This document shows, one piece after another, positions 45,576 to 58,327 of a stretch of DNA of 64,000 nucleotides. Position numbers and translations under genes: made by a program. Below the pieces are notes generated by a model. The model saw only the letters and a program-made list of their open reading frames with translations, was not told where the DNA came from and searched no databases. Positions within the stretch are counted from its first letter, which is position 1. Every line of letters begins with the position of its first letter. The DNA is from Chamaecyparis obtusa (lineage: Eukaryota > Streptophyta > Pinopsida > Cupressales > Cupressaceae), in NCBI GenBank assembly GCA_027943335.1, contig BSBK01001301.1, positions 496,001-560,000 on the forward strand, given 5' to 3'.

Positions 45576-47954
45576 TTTTAAATGAATTTGGTGTTTTTTT
45601 TTAATAGTTCCTGATGGTGTCAGTAAAACCCATCAAAATCTCGACACTTTTGGGGTATAGATGGAAAAAAAAAGTGAAATGGCCAAATCATTTTTATTTC
45701 TATTGTAGAGAAAAGGAGTGGGAGAAAAGGAGCGGGTTAAAAGTTGAGCATAAAGACATATCCAAAGGTATGTGATTTCTTCATCTTTGATCTGGTATCT
45801 TTGAAGGGAAACTTTCGAGCCTCTAGCATCATATTCAACCACAAATTTCAAATGCATTGCATTTTATTTAATCATAATCATGAAATTGGATTCACATTTA
45901 TTGATATTACTGGCATCTTTAATGACGCCATTGTACATTGTTGAGATGCTCACTGAAATGATCGCATTCTACTAGTGTTGTTCAATAGCCCATGCTTTAT
46001 CTCCATTATTTGATGGTATTGGTGCTTGTGCTCAAGGATATCGATTCACTATTTTGAAATGTTTGGATTCATGTTTGTTGATATTACTGGAATGTTTAAT
46101 GACACCATTGTATATTGTTGAGATGCTCACTGAAATGACCGCATTCTACTAGTGTCATTCCCTAGCCTGTGCTTTATCTCCATTAGTTGATGTTATTGGT
46201 GCTTGTGCTCAAGGATATCGATTTACTATTTTGAAATGTTAACAGTGGCTATCAAATGGATAGCTCGTGAGCTTCTAGCTAGGCGCCATTTGTATTGATA
46301 GCTTAGGACATCAAATGTATTATATCATTGATAGTTGAGACTTTGTTAAAAGGAAATAGCACAAAGAATGATTTTGATTTATTTTCTCTATTTTGATCCC
46401 TAAGTGGCTGCCACCATAATTTTTATTTTGAGTGCAACTTTGATAGAATTTTAGTTGGGTTTTCACTAGGGTTTTCAGTATATTGAGCTACAACAGAACA
46501 TGATTATTTTTGGTGCTTTTTTCCCATATTCAGTAGAAAAAAATCATGGTTGCAGCCACTTAGCCATCTTTTTGATGTTCCAGGTATTTTACAAGGATAC
46601 AAGTATGTGGATTTATCATTCAGTTGCTTGCAATTATTGGTCAAATGCAAATATTTTGTCAAGTTGAAAGGGCAAGAAATTAGTTTGGTGTTTTTGGTTT
46701 ATGTTAAAAGTTGATTTGGTAAAATCCTTAGAAAACACACTACATGTTCTAAAATGTAAAGAAGTTGAATGTTAAATGTAAGATATATATCTCATCCATA
46801 GTAATCAAAAGAAAGGACATGAAACTAAGGAGATTTAACAATCCAAAAATATAAGTGAATATAAAACATGATTGGTACCTTATGAATTGGTTTTTGAGGT
46901 GCACGATCTTCATCAATCTCCTGAAAAGAAGACCCCTCCTCACTGCTATTGCTTTCTTTTTTAATAATTGGTTTGGAAAAAGGGCAATTATATGTTAATA
47001 TAATCCCTAGATATAAAATAGGATTACATATCATCATCAGTTAGTCAGAATCAAGTAAATAACATAAAAATATGACATATTTGGAAGTGTGTGAGCCTCA
47101 CTCACTCCATAATAAGGAAGCCCATAAACTCACCACAAAGAGGCCCAAGCATCAATTCTAAACTCTAGGGATGTATAAATTGATAGGGTGTGGAAAAGTA
47201 AGCAGTCCTAAGAGAAAAATGGTCTTTGAAGTTTTCCAAAGAAAACAATTCCAACATTAGAAGGAGATTTAATGATCCTATCATTTTCTAGAATCAAAAC
47301 TATATTACTAGATTCATTGATTCATTTTATTTTGATGAATTAATAAAAAGTAATCTATGAGGACATGCATGTCCAGGAGCATCAAATCATATAGAAGAAC
47401 CTATTCACACACAAGAAAAGAGAAAAGTGGAGGTGTACCTAATAATTGAGGATCTTCACCAACATAAAAAATAAATCATTGTCAACATCTTTGGTATCCT
47501 TCTGCAAATTCATCACATATTTCATCATTGGGTAATCTTAGGATACAAATCTTATCAATTCTCTACAAACCATCTATCCTTAAAAAGTCTAATACACTAA
47601 TCACTCAATTGGAATGTCTCAAACTAGTGGAGATCAACACTGCCTCCCTCATTCACCTCTAATTTCACCAAAAATGTCACCCACTCCTTTAGCCCACTCT
47701 TGGCATACAATTCCACAACATGACAAATCTCTAAATTGGAAGATTATAATCTTTCTTTCCCTAATAGATAGTTTGACTAAAAATAAACCCTACCCTACTC
47801 AACTCTAACCCAATACCAATAGCCTCAAGTTTATTTTCCTCCTCAGGAGCCCTCAACATAAACAAATTTTCCTCAGTCCCTTGTTGAGGGGGTTAATAGA
47901 TAAAATCCATGTTAACCCACCCCTCCCTTCTTAATTTATACTCCCATACATAAT
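45576..47954. other. Unassigned sequence with a tandem duplication
   Basis: I see no sound gene here. It contains a 177-bp tandem duplication (45886-46240) and a minus-strand segment near 46865-46985 that could be a small exon. No LTR or terminal inverted repeat was found. Confidence 0.5.
45886..46240 (+). repeat. Tandem duplication, two copies of about 177 bp
   Basis: Copy 1 is 45886-46062 and copy 2 is 46063-46240. Both run from TTGGATTCA through GATATTACTGG, GTTGAGATGCTCACTGAAAT and CTCAAGGATATCGATT to TTTTGAAATGTT. They differ at a modest number of sites, so the duplication is not recent. Confidence 0.88.
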
Positions 47955-48972
47955 TGTTAAAAATAGGAAATACTAAGAGGGGGGGGTGAATCAGTATTTC
48001 ACAAACTTTTTCTTTTGCCCACTTATGGATATAACAGATTACTTTAGTGCATACAAAGATTATCAAGCTGATTAACAAACATAGCAATAAATAGAAAGAA
48101 CTCATAACACATCATATGTTCTCGAGGAAACCCTAGCCAAGGGAAAACCCTGGTGGAGATGGTACCCACAAAGATCACTAATCAAAAGTATCTTGTTAAG
48201 GATATTGGACCCTGTTAGGAGTCAATTTACAATATATAGTAGATTTGTCCTGGTTAAAGGACTTTAGGCCTTGTTAGAAGCCTTAACCTTGTTAGGAGTT
48301 AGATTACAAAACCTGATCACCAGCTGAGCTCACTGCCCAAACAGGTAATACAAAAATGTTTCTGACTGTAATATGGTACTGCTTACAACTTCGCATCAAT
48401 AGCCTTTGCTGCTATCACAATAAACAACTATCGCAAGTTATCTTTTCTTTCTTTTTACATATCACTTCTATATTTCATTACATTTCAAGTATGCCTAATA
48501 TATGAGTTATTAAAGCTAATAACTTTACATGGTCAGCTTCCAAAATCTTTATCCAAGAGTAAACAGCTAGGATGTCATCCCTTCATAATGTTAAGTCATT
48601 ATTTTGACAAGCAAAAATAATCCCTTAACTCTTTCGCTAATACTGTCTCCAAAACTGTTCTGTCTGCAAAAACTATCTTCGGTAAACTTTGAATAACTTT
48701 GTCCGTACTGCTCCAAACTTTATGTGCACTGAGATGGGGTATCCTCATACTCTATAGAAGCTTTAGTTAACTGTGCAAACAAAAATATTTCTCCAGTGGA
48801 CGTCATCAACTAAATCTTCATCGGGTGCTCTGTCAGGATCACTGTATCCAAACTTAGACAATTTCTTTCTTCAACTTTGCATACTTGCATTCCAGATTTT
48901 GCGCTCTCAATAGAGATCATATGTTGCCATAATGACAACATCTATGCATCCACATTAGCCAAATTTCCAACA
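47955..48972 (-). repeat. G-type LTR, copy 1
   Basis: It is about 1,018 bp. The left end is TGTTAAAAATAGGAAATACT with the G-run motif directly after, and the right end is TTTCCAACA. It is closely similar to 62896-63921. A decayed polypurine-like stretch follows on the right, so internal sequence once lay there. No target duplication is visible (ATAAT left, AAATC right). It has the AAACCCTAGCCAAGGGAAAA block shared with E. Confidence 0.82.
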
Positions 48973-50573
48973 AAATCTACCTCTTTTAACATCAAAAGCT
49001 AAATTCTCATTCACATATTGTTGAAATGCATTGGTTGCATCTCTATCAAATGAAATGATTTGGGAATGGGTCATCTATACAAACAATTGATGGTGTACTA
49101 TCTTTTACCCCTCCAATAGGCCTCCAAATACAAGGCACCTCATATAATTTCTTTCTACCTTGATCCCAAACCATTAAAAAATATTATGACATGGAAAAAC
49201 ATAAAGGATTATAAATGTTTTGGGTCTCTAACACTTACCTATCATCCAAGATATCAAACCCTCACTTCTAGGGCCTCTAGGCTTGGGCTTTCTCAACTAG
49301 GATCTTAAAAAATTCTCCAGATCCTCCCAATGGATCTAAAACATCCCAAAGGATCCCAATAACCAAGATCCATCACAAAATACCCCCATCCTTTGGAGTA
49401 TTTACTCGCAATAATAGCTGGTGTCAAACTGTACACCCTCAATCAGCATTTTGCTCCATGTTTGTGGTCTCTCCTCCACAATACTTCATATCCCTAAAAA
49501 TACCTACATCCATGTTATAATACAAGGATAATATACATTATTATGACTCCTCCCACCAATAACATAAGCCACAAGGGTGGATGATTCAAGCCATCAAGGA
49601 GACTTCAATCCACAAAGTGTTGATTACACAAAACTCTGTTTGGGATGGTCAACACACCAGTCAATTTCTTGCCTTCAAAACATCATGAAACCCCAAAATA
49701 AATGCATGGAAATGATAATAAACCAATAAAAAATAAATCTAATCCATTTCCAAATCAAAACACATTTTTCCAAGCATTTGAAGTGCCCTAGATTAGGACT
49801 ATACCCACGGGCCTAAATAACACAATTTGCAAGAATATTAAATTTTATTGATTCAAAACCATCTCAAATGGTCTCCAATACACACCATAATCCAAATACC
49901 ATTGGAGACTCACATGGATCTTCATAAAAAGACCCTCAAACTCTCTAAAAACTGAAAACCACTGAACTAACCAACTCCAAACTACCTACAATAGTCAAAA
50001 CTGGTTGTTTACACTAATTACAAAATGTAAAAGTTGTCAAGTTGATAACTACCATGTCAACTTCGACCATTACATGATATTTTTGCATTTTTTTTAATTA
50101 AAATCATCATCAAAAAGTCTTTTATGACCAAATCCTAATGTCTATACCTTTACTAACCCCTCAAACTCACTACTAGCCCTCATTAGGCCAGATTTTGCCA
50201 ATAAGGCAATATTACAACTTTTAGCACTCTTAGTGCATTTTACACATTTTAATGGCTCTATTTTCCATATTACAATAATTATTGACCTTAAAGTTCTTCA
50301 TCAACCTCATTCACCCTTGGATCATCAAGTGACCCCAAGGTTACTCTACTACTCCCTTATGCCAAGTATGGCTTACATAGCTTTATTGATGATCATATTA
50401 GAAAATGATTAAAAACATTACAAAAAGTGTTTAAAAAATTATTAAATGACCATCCATGGTCCATTACAATTCCAAATGACCCTTTATGGTCACATCCCCA
50501 TCTCCCTAGGATCCATAGTGACTCTAGTGTGCCTTCATGGCCTTGGTGCTCCTGCACCATACTCCTTAGCTTG

Positions 50574-50629
50574 CTACCTCATATGATACATTGAAGCCTT
50601 AATTACTACCTCATATGATACATTGAAGC
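50574..50629 (+). repeat. Perfect 24-bp direct repeat, 8 bp apart
   Basis: CTACCTCATATGATACATTG plus AAGC occurs twice, at 50574-50597 and 50606-50629. Confidence 0.9.
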
Positions 50630-50772
50630 ACCTGAATTTGTGAATATGATATATAAACTATTTATATTGAAGAGAGATACAACTGTACATAAGAAACTTT
50701 AAGTAATAATTCAAATTGAAAGCTAGGCCGAAGGGGAAATTTAAAAATTAAAGAAGGTAAGGATGACATAAT

Positions 50773-50774
<2 letters not shown>

Positions 50775-50804
<30 letters not shown>
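50775..50804 (+). repeat. GT microsatellite, 15 units
   Basis: An uninterrupted GT repeat of 30 bases. Confidence 0.97.
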
Positions 50805-50805
<1 letters not shown>

Positions 50806-51661
50806 ACTTTCAATTTGAATTTGTATGTATATATGTGCAATTGTATTTTCCTATAGTGTTCCTAGTCTTTATTGAGGATGACAAGCACATGGTCGCTAAA
50901 CTAGACTTGTATAGTGCAGTTAGATTAAAGGGGTGATTATTTTGGTAGTGAAGATGAGAATAAAAAAAACAATTCATTAGTTAAATTTTTTGTATATAAA
51001 TTGGGTACTACTTTTGTAGGTAGTTTTAGCTCATTGTTTTGTAATGTAATTTTTCAATTTCATGTATTTTATCTCCTATTTATTAGGTGCATGAGATGAA
51101 GGTTGAATGTAAGAGTCTTATAATGTTGAGTTACCTTTGGATCTCAAGTTTTTGATACTCCTATGATGATCTTTCTCAACAAGTATTTTATTCTATTGTT
51201 GTTGTTTTAATAACATATTGGGTAAATACAAAACTATGTACTTCTACAGGACAGTCAACACAAAATTGAAGCATCAAACAAGACTTAATCAAGTTGCAGG
51301 TGGAACTTGCATTCAAATAGTAAGTAATGTAGAATAACAAAATAAGTAATCTAATGTGTCTACATTTTTTTATTTTCTGACATTACATCCATTCTCTATA
51401 TTCACATAATGGTTGAAAATTGAAATTTAAAATTCAATAAAAGTATTGATGGGTGTTGTTTCCTGCACCCTCAATCAACAACTTGCCTCCATTTTTGGTC
51501 TCAAGTTGCCTACATTTGTTGTTCCCTGCACCCTCAAAAAGTGTTAGATAGGCATATTTTTCATTTTAAGATCAAAGATAAAGGCCCCCTTTTTTATGCA
51601 CGTGCACACACACACACACAACATATACAACATATACAACCTTCACCATGCAGATTTTCCT

Positions 51662-51754
51662 AAGCACTACTGGGAACTTACCCTGTAACAAATGTATTAT
51701 TGTGAAAATCATCACAAGTCCATTTGTTTCTAGGTCTAGCTCCCAGTAGTGCTT
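51662..51754. repeat. Perfect 14-bp inverted repeat with CACTACTGGGA arms
   Basis: AAGCACTACTGGGA at 51662-51675 is the exact reverse complement of TCCCAGTAGTGCTT at 51741-51754, with a 65-base loop. The arms contain CACTA, the terminal bases of En/Spm elements, and lie about 250 bp upstream of the transposase pseudogene. No 3-bp target duplication frames them. Confidence 0.8.
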
Positions 51755-51999
51755 GGTCAAATTTGATGCACTTCTGATATATTTTGTGTATAATATATAT
51801 GATATTTTATTTTGATTTAAAAACTACTATATTATTTGAATATCTTTCTTTCGTGCCACAATAGGAAAGAGTTTGAGGTGGAAGACTACAATAATAGAAG
51901 TGTTTCAATTTCGTATACTATACTAAAACATCATTTCATAACTAACTTTTCAATTTCTATATATAATTAGGTTATAGATAATCTAAGTGAAGAAGGATC

Positions 52000-53935
52000 A
52001 TGTCAGACAATCCAAGTGAAGCACATAATGGGGATACAATCAATAGATTGTGGTCTAACTTGAAAAGAAAAGGCGATGGAAAATGTTATTTTCCCTGTAA
52101 TATTTGTAAGGGCTTAAACACTAGAAGATTGCTAATCAAAATAGCTAAGAGACATTATAGGGATAATGGTCACATTGAAGGGGGGTTTGATTATCATCAA
52201 TAGGTGAGTTTTTCATTATACTTATTTAAAAATTAATATATATATGAAATACACTTGATGATGAGATCATTATCATGGTTTATTTGTGTTCATCATTTTT
52301 ATATAGGTCAACCTCCCTAGGGGAGTATGTGATATGGACCATGGAGGTGCGAATATGCAGAATATGGCTTTGGAAGTGGAGGATCATGGAGTTGTGAATA
52401 TTGAAGCTGAAGATTATGATCCCATGGAAGATGACGATCATGCGCCAGATAACACATTTGAAGATGATGGTACTAATACATTGATCCATGACACATTTGG
52501 TACTAGCGCAACTGATGATGATGATGATCAAGATGATGTTGATGTCATCCATGATATACCTCTACTTGAGAAGGAAGTCATGACCCTTTACGAAGGCTCC
52601 CAAACAACTCTTCTCTCTGTTGTATTGTTGTTGTTAAACTTGAAGGTTATGAATGGTTTATCCAACATAACAATGTCACATATGCTAAGGTGTGTCATAT
52701 ATGTCATTATAGTAATTAAAGGGTGAAATATGTACCATAAATATTGTTAATATTAACAAATTATATTTTTTTCTATAGATTGATAGGTGAGTTTTTGTTA
52801 CCACCATCAAATATTCTCCCTTGCTCATACCAAAAATTATGTGCCACTATGAAAGATATTGGAATAGAGTATCAAGCAATAGATGCATGTCCCAATGATC
52901 ATATTATTTACCATAAATAACATGAATTTGCAATAGAATTCCCTGAATGTCATATGAGTAGATATCGAATAGATCAAATAACAAAATAGGTGCCTCACAA
53001 GGTTCTTCATTACATCCCCATTATACCACGTTTGCAAAGATTTTTTAGGTATAGTAGCTTGGCACAATTTATGGATTACCATGCACACAATAGGATTCAA
53101 GATGATATTATTTGAATTCCTATGGATGGTTCTACATTTAAGGACATAGAGGAAAAGTGGCTGCACTTTATCGATGAACCTCAAAATCTCAAGCTTTCAT
53201 TAGCAGCGGATCATGTCAATCCATTTGGAGAGCTAAGATCTATTTACTCTGTTTGGCCTAATTTTGTCATCAACAATAACATTCCTCCATGGACATCAAT
53301 AAAGAGGGAGCACATTATGTTGGCAATGATTGTTTTAGGTATTTGATCATTTAATAGTTATCTGCATGTAATTATAAATCTTCCAATAAAATGGTCACAA
53401 TAATTATGTAATGTTGTTGTTCATTCAATTAGGTAAATACCAAGTTAAAGATATGAATGTATATATTGAGCCTCTTATCGATGAGTTTTTGGAGTTATGG
53501 AATGGTGTCACTATGTATGACATCTCTAGACCAATAGGACACAGACAATTTCAATTTCATGCAATGCTTGTATGGACAATACATGATGCCCCAGGGCTAA
53601 CACATTTTTCTGGTATGTTATGGTGAATTCAAGTTGCACATGATAATTCTAAATATAAAAATTAACATATTTAATCCAACTGTATCATTATCTTGTAGGT
53701 CTTCAAACAAAGGGAAAATTTGCATGTCCAATTTGTGGTCCCAAGATGAAATCTCGTCATTCAAAAAGTTTAGGAAAGCAAGTGTTTGATGAGAATAGAC
53801 ACTTTCTCCATAAAAATCATAAGTATCAAATTATTGAAAAACATATTTTCAATGGGAAAGAAGAGACTACATCTAAGCCACAGAGAATGACACCTCACTT
53901 ATGGAAGTTGGAATTTAATATAATTAATCATCAAG
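52000..53935 (+). pseudogene. CACTA (En/Spm) TNP2-type transposase, multi-exon, degenerate
   Basis: Exons on the plus strand: about 52000-52203 (resembles the transposase-associated zinc region, YFPCNICKGLNTRRL), 52307-52689, 52779-53338, 53433-53612 and 53699-53935. Every junction has GT and AG and keeps the frame: LRLIGEFLLPP, VLGKYQVKDM and FSGLQTKGKFACPICG are read across introns. Family hallmarks of Transposase_21 are IDACPNDHIIYHK, HKVLHYIPIIPRLQRFF, LAADHVNPFGELRSIYSVWP, NNIPPWTSIKRE, VYIEPLIDEFLELWNGV and FACPICGPKMKS. In-frame stops at exon 1's end and near 52917, 52987 and 53113 make it a pseudogene. It lacks the downstream LDVMHIEKN-type block usual in the family. Confidence 0.9.
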
Positions 53936-54049
53936 GTACTACCCATCTAGAGAGTCTCCTCACCATCCACCTCATCTTCATCATCATCTTCTAATGAAAT
54001 TTATAATCTATTCCTTTCTAATTATTGATTAACTTTAAATAATAACACG

Positions 54050-54836
54050 GGGCCACAATATGGAGCAGCCACATAGAGGGGACAGTGATGATCTTGCAGG
54101 CACTTCTTCCCAACAGGTAAACCTCTTTTTTATTGTACTACAAATTAGATAGAAGAAAAATGTTAAATAGTGTTTTTTATTATGCTCTTTTCATCACTAT
54201 TTCAGATTAATTCTAATAGTGTTAGTAATATTGTTGTCATAGATAGGTGGTCAGCAAAGAAAGGGGAAGGAACCTGCAGTCCCTCAAGAGGAGTCCTTTG
54301 ATGAGGACCTAGATGTTGATTTCACTATTTTTGATGACCCGGCCTCTGCAATTAAAAAATGCCTCAAAAAAATTGGAAAAAGAGTGGCTCACTTGACATC
54401 TATATTCCCTCTGACTCCTGAGTCACAAAAGAGGGCAACTAAATTAATGCACCTATCTCAAAATTATAGAGTAAGTATTAATGTAATTTTTAATTATAAC
54501 AAAAGTTCAATAATAGTTTTTATGTTATACTAGTCTTTTATGTCATTAAAAAATAAGCAGATGTGTTTCTTTTATAGCTTTTTTTGCATAATTTTGATCC
54601 TCATGGCCATGATGAGGGTACTGCAGCTGGTTCAAGTAGATTGCATGTTGGACTATCTTTTTACTCTCTAACAATATTGTCCATGCTAATCACTACTTTT
54701 ATTATGCTCTAACAATCTTATTCTTCAACACCTGCCAATGATTATTTACTATCACCGCCTCATACGATGACAAGCTCAGATGTACTGCGTCTTGCAATGT
54801 CGGCAATGTGTAGCATGGCCACTGACGCCATGGCAC
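54050..54836 (+). other. Exon-like segments downstream of the transposase, cut by element H
   Basis: Segments bounded by plausible splice signals can be read: one ending at CAACAG before GTAAAC (about 54115), one from about 54246 to 54470 encoding KGKEPAVPQEESFDEDLDVD and TSIFPLTPESQKRATKLM, then short ones to SSDVLRLAMSAMCSMATDAM at 54836. They may be the rest of the CACTA transposase gene, a second CACTA gene or a host gene. No family is recognised. Element H begins at the next base. Confidence 0.45.
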
Positions 54837-55860
54837 TGTAATACCCCAAAAATGGGCTATAGGTTCATTAACCTCTTACATCAACAATTCAAATGAAATC
54901 GACATCGAAGTCCTAACCTAAGGCACATATGCACATCAGTTTATCAAAAACCTAATTGATTTTATCCTAATTCTGCATCAGGGAATATTCCTTGAAATAT
55001 TCCTAATTTTATCCTAATTTAATTATCTTTATTTTAATAATTATTTGGTGATAAATGTCATTATTTATCCTAAATTTTGATTAATTGAATATTCTGAATA
55101 TTTAATTAATTAGACTTAATTCTGCCACTTAATTATTTAATTCAATTTAATTATATTTATTCCTAAATTGTATTATTTAATTCTAACAATAATTCAAAAA
55201 TCTTATGACTAATTGATTAAATTCTTATTTAATTAATTAATGTCAGTTGTCAATATTTAATAATATAGTTTTGAATAAAAGTTTGATTTAATAATTGATT
55301 AACCCATAAATCACTTTATTTATTTAATTAATTCATAATTATTATGCACATTTAAAGAGTAGTTAAACTTTGAATCAAAAAATCAATTCAAGTTGTTATC
55401 TTTTGGAAACTCAACATCTATTTTGAGTTGAAAATTGATCTAAACTTTTGATTTGAGTCAAAGAGTTGTTCTTGCATGATTTGCATGATTTTGTTAGTTA
55501 ATCTAATTCTAATTTCTTGTTGACTCAAAAATCAACCTGAGTTCATCAAGAGTGATTTATGGCTTTCCTTATGCATCCTCAAAGCCCTGGATTTCTATAA
55601 AATCAAGGCTCAGCTCTTCACAAATGACCCTCAAGCTTTCAATCTCTCAATCTCTTGAATTTGCACAATTACTCTGGTGAAATTGCATATGAAGAATCAA
55701 GCACCAGTGATAGGTGACTTTGTGAGATCCATTTATTATTTGCATAGTTTTCATATCATAGCATTCATTCATTCATATCATTCTTAGAATAATTTTCATA
55801 TCATTTCGACTCATTCTAGATTAGATTAATTTGCATTCATACTACTTTCATCTTTTTACA
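54837..55860 (+). repeat. Element H 5' LTR
   Basis: It matches 61884-62895 closely. The start TGTAATACCCC is firm. The end is uncertain, between about 55860 (TTTTTACA) and 56020, because the partner copy is cut before its end and no clear primer site is seen. It lacks 42 bp found in the other copy, between two ATAAATCA repeats. Confidence 0.8.
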
Positions 55861-56019
55861 TTCAAATCCTTCGTTTAGGTGTTTCATTGTCACTAATCTT
55901 GGTACAATCTAAGAATACCATACTCACACCTACTAGAAGGTAGCAAATTGCCTAGTTAGTTTAGTTTCAATTACTTGTAAGATTTTAATTTTTGCTAACC
56001 TCTAATATTTTACTAAAGT

Positions 56020-56340
56020 GTTGTGTCCATAGATAGGTACAATTTTCACACACACAGACAAGCACTTTATGATCATCTCAAAGTATATCAGAAGAGAATG
56101 TCTAGAGCCTACAACAAGAAAGTTAGAAACAAAGAATTTCAGGTTGGCGATCTAGTCTTGAGAGAGAATCCTAAAAATCAATCACATAGAGAACGCAAGG
56201 GAAAGTTTGAACCCAACTGACTGGGTCCCTTTGTAATCACTGCTACTTTTGGTTGTGGTGCCTATCAACTCTCAACGACTGAAGGAAAACAGCTCTGAGA
56301 ACCAATCAATGTTCTCCATCTGATGAAATTCTACGCCTAA
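56020..56340 (+). pseudogene. Element H integrase C-terminus
   Basis: The frame encodes the tail of a gypsy integrase: HRQALYDHLKVYQKRMSRAY, REFQVGDLVLRE-like (here KEFQVGDLVLRENPKNQ), KGKFEPN, then GPFVITATFGCGAYQL and EPINVLHLMKFYA. TGA codons replace a Trp (after FEPN) and an Arg (before EPIN). The end at TAA 56338-56340 fits the normal end of pol. There is no chromodomain. Everything upstream of about residue 1,000 of a typical polyprotein is missing. Confidence 0.88.
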
Positions 56341-58327
56341 GGCATTCAGTATTCAAAAATGTCCTAAAAAAATTATAAAAATTGGCAAAAGTCTTGAAAA
56401 AAATGAACATCTTGGTGAAAACCTAGCAATAGGTGCCTTGATGATTCACAAAAAAATCAAAAAATATCAAAAGTACAAAAAAATTGAAAAAATGAAAAAT
56501 ACAAAAAAATGAGAAAAAGAAAAAGTGCCATGGTGAAAACCTGGAAACAGGCACCTTGGTAGAAAACATAGAATCTCTACCAAGATGGTGAAAACTTGAT
56601 AAACAGGTGCCACTTTTTTAAAACACTCCATCTATTAGTGCAATCTTGGTCTTTCCCATCTTTCAGTCTTGCTTTAGTTTGTATATATCTCCTAGTCTAT
56701 TTCTACATTCATGTTTTCAATAAAGTCAGTTTGTACACCAAATCTGCAAAAGCATCTGTATCCTATCACTGTTCAAAACTTGGGGGCAATCAATGTCATA
56801 TCCTATGGTCTCCAGTGTACCTTAGATGTATCATATCTAGTCAGAGTCTTTTGAAACTACATTCAAGTCAATTAGTCAGTCTCCTCTCCAGAAAGGATTT
56901 TGCATCTACAACAACACAATCAAACATTAACAAACTGAAAAATAATCTATGCTTTTACATGCTTTTATCTCCTTGTATGCTTATTGATTTGCATTGATAT
57001 TTTTGCATATTATGTCCTTTCAAGCTCTTCGATGATGTCCTTTATAGGATTTAGAGAGTGATGATTAGGGACACAATCTTTTCTTTGTCTTCTACTTGTA
57101 TTTGAAAATCTAACAACTTTGGAAACTCTGGATTGAAATGGTGTCTGTCTGTAAGAGCCTCTATCTCATATTGGATGGCCATGAGTACCTCGACCATTGA
57201 TACCTAGAAAATTCAAGGAATTTTGATCTAACTATTATCTTTTTGAGTGAGTGAGTTCTCCCACTGTGAAATGTGATCTTACCTAAGGATGTGAACGATA
57301 AAGGGTCACTATAGGTAATTCACATTGGATTTAGAATGATCTCTTGACTGTTTGATGTGTTTGTACATAAGGTGTATTCAGGTCATCACAACATTTGTGT
57401 ACTAATGGTTATACAAATTACTATATCAAAATGGACATGATATTCAAGTCATCCTAGCCTTTGTGCCTTGGTGCTTATATCTACTTCAACATACCAAAAA
57501 TAAAATCAATATTCATATGTCCACGGTTGTCTAACTAGTGAGCATTGTATTGATTTTCACGCATACAAATCAATATTCATATGTCTATAGTTTCCTAACT
57601 AGTGGGCATTGTATTGATCTATCCGGTTACCTAAAAATTCAATGATGAAAATGATTGATACATGATTAGTGACTAGGCCCTAGGTCTTAGTTGCATTTCA
57701 TTCTGCATGTCATTTTGCACTTTGCATGATTGCATGATCTCACAAATTGCTGAATACACTTAAAATGCTTAAATAATTCTTCAAAAACTTAAACTTGACA
57801 TGAAGAGCTAAATCTCACATGAAGGTTTCCTCACAGACCTGCAAGCAGTCACCATCCTGGGTTAGACATCCTTTTAAGCATAAGACTAGGTACTTGTCTT
57901 CATCAATACCTACAAAACATATCATGTGTATCGTTGCATTTACATGGTATTTCATAGTCATTCTATCTATTGCATTACATTACATACATGTGCATAATCA
58001 AAATCATACATTTTCCATAACCAACTACATTTGCATAACATCCATACATTTGAAAGAAATCATTGCATAGCATAAATCCATACATACATTCTACACTACT
58101 CATAGCATTTATATCAAAGGATATCATCATAAAATCAAAACATGACAAGTACAAATGAAGTCATAACCAAAATCTTGATCTCGTATATATCATATAACTC
58201 AAAATAGTCAAAAGTGCACTATTGGCACAAGGTACAAAAGAATGAGCTCATGTGAGCTATCAGAAGATTAGAATAATGTACTATAGATAAAAAGAGAAAA
58301 AATATATTAGAACCATGTGAAGACAAA
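56341..58327 (+). other. Element H post-pol untranslated region
   Basis: A-rich sequence with repeated TGGTGAAAACCT and AGGTGCC blocks (56414-56612), which is common in post-pol regions of plant gypsy elements. The 57470-57620 stretch holds a short repeat around CAATATTCATATGTC. No gene is seen on either strand. Confidence 0.6.

Larger units (their letters stand above)
48973..51661. other. Unassigned intergenic sequence
   Basis: There is no open frame above noise. It contains a perfect 24-bp direct repeat (50574-50597 and 50606-50629), a GT microsatellite (50775-50804) and a short CA run (51605-51620). No element ends were recognised. Confidence 0.5.

Noticed and set aside
51662..51754. The CACTACTGGGA inverted repeat as the proven end of the CACTA element
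   Set aside because: No matching outer terminus is in the window, there is no 3-bp target duplication, and the symmetry extends beyond the CACTA bases.
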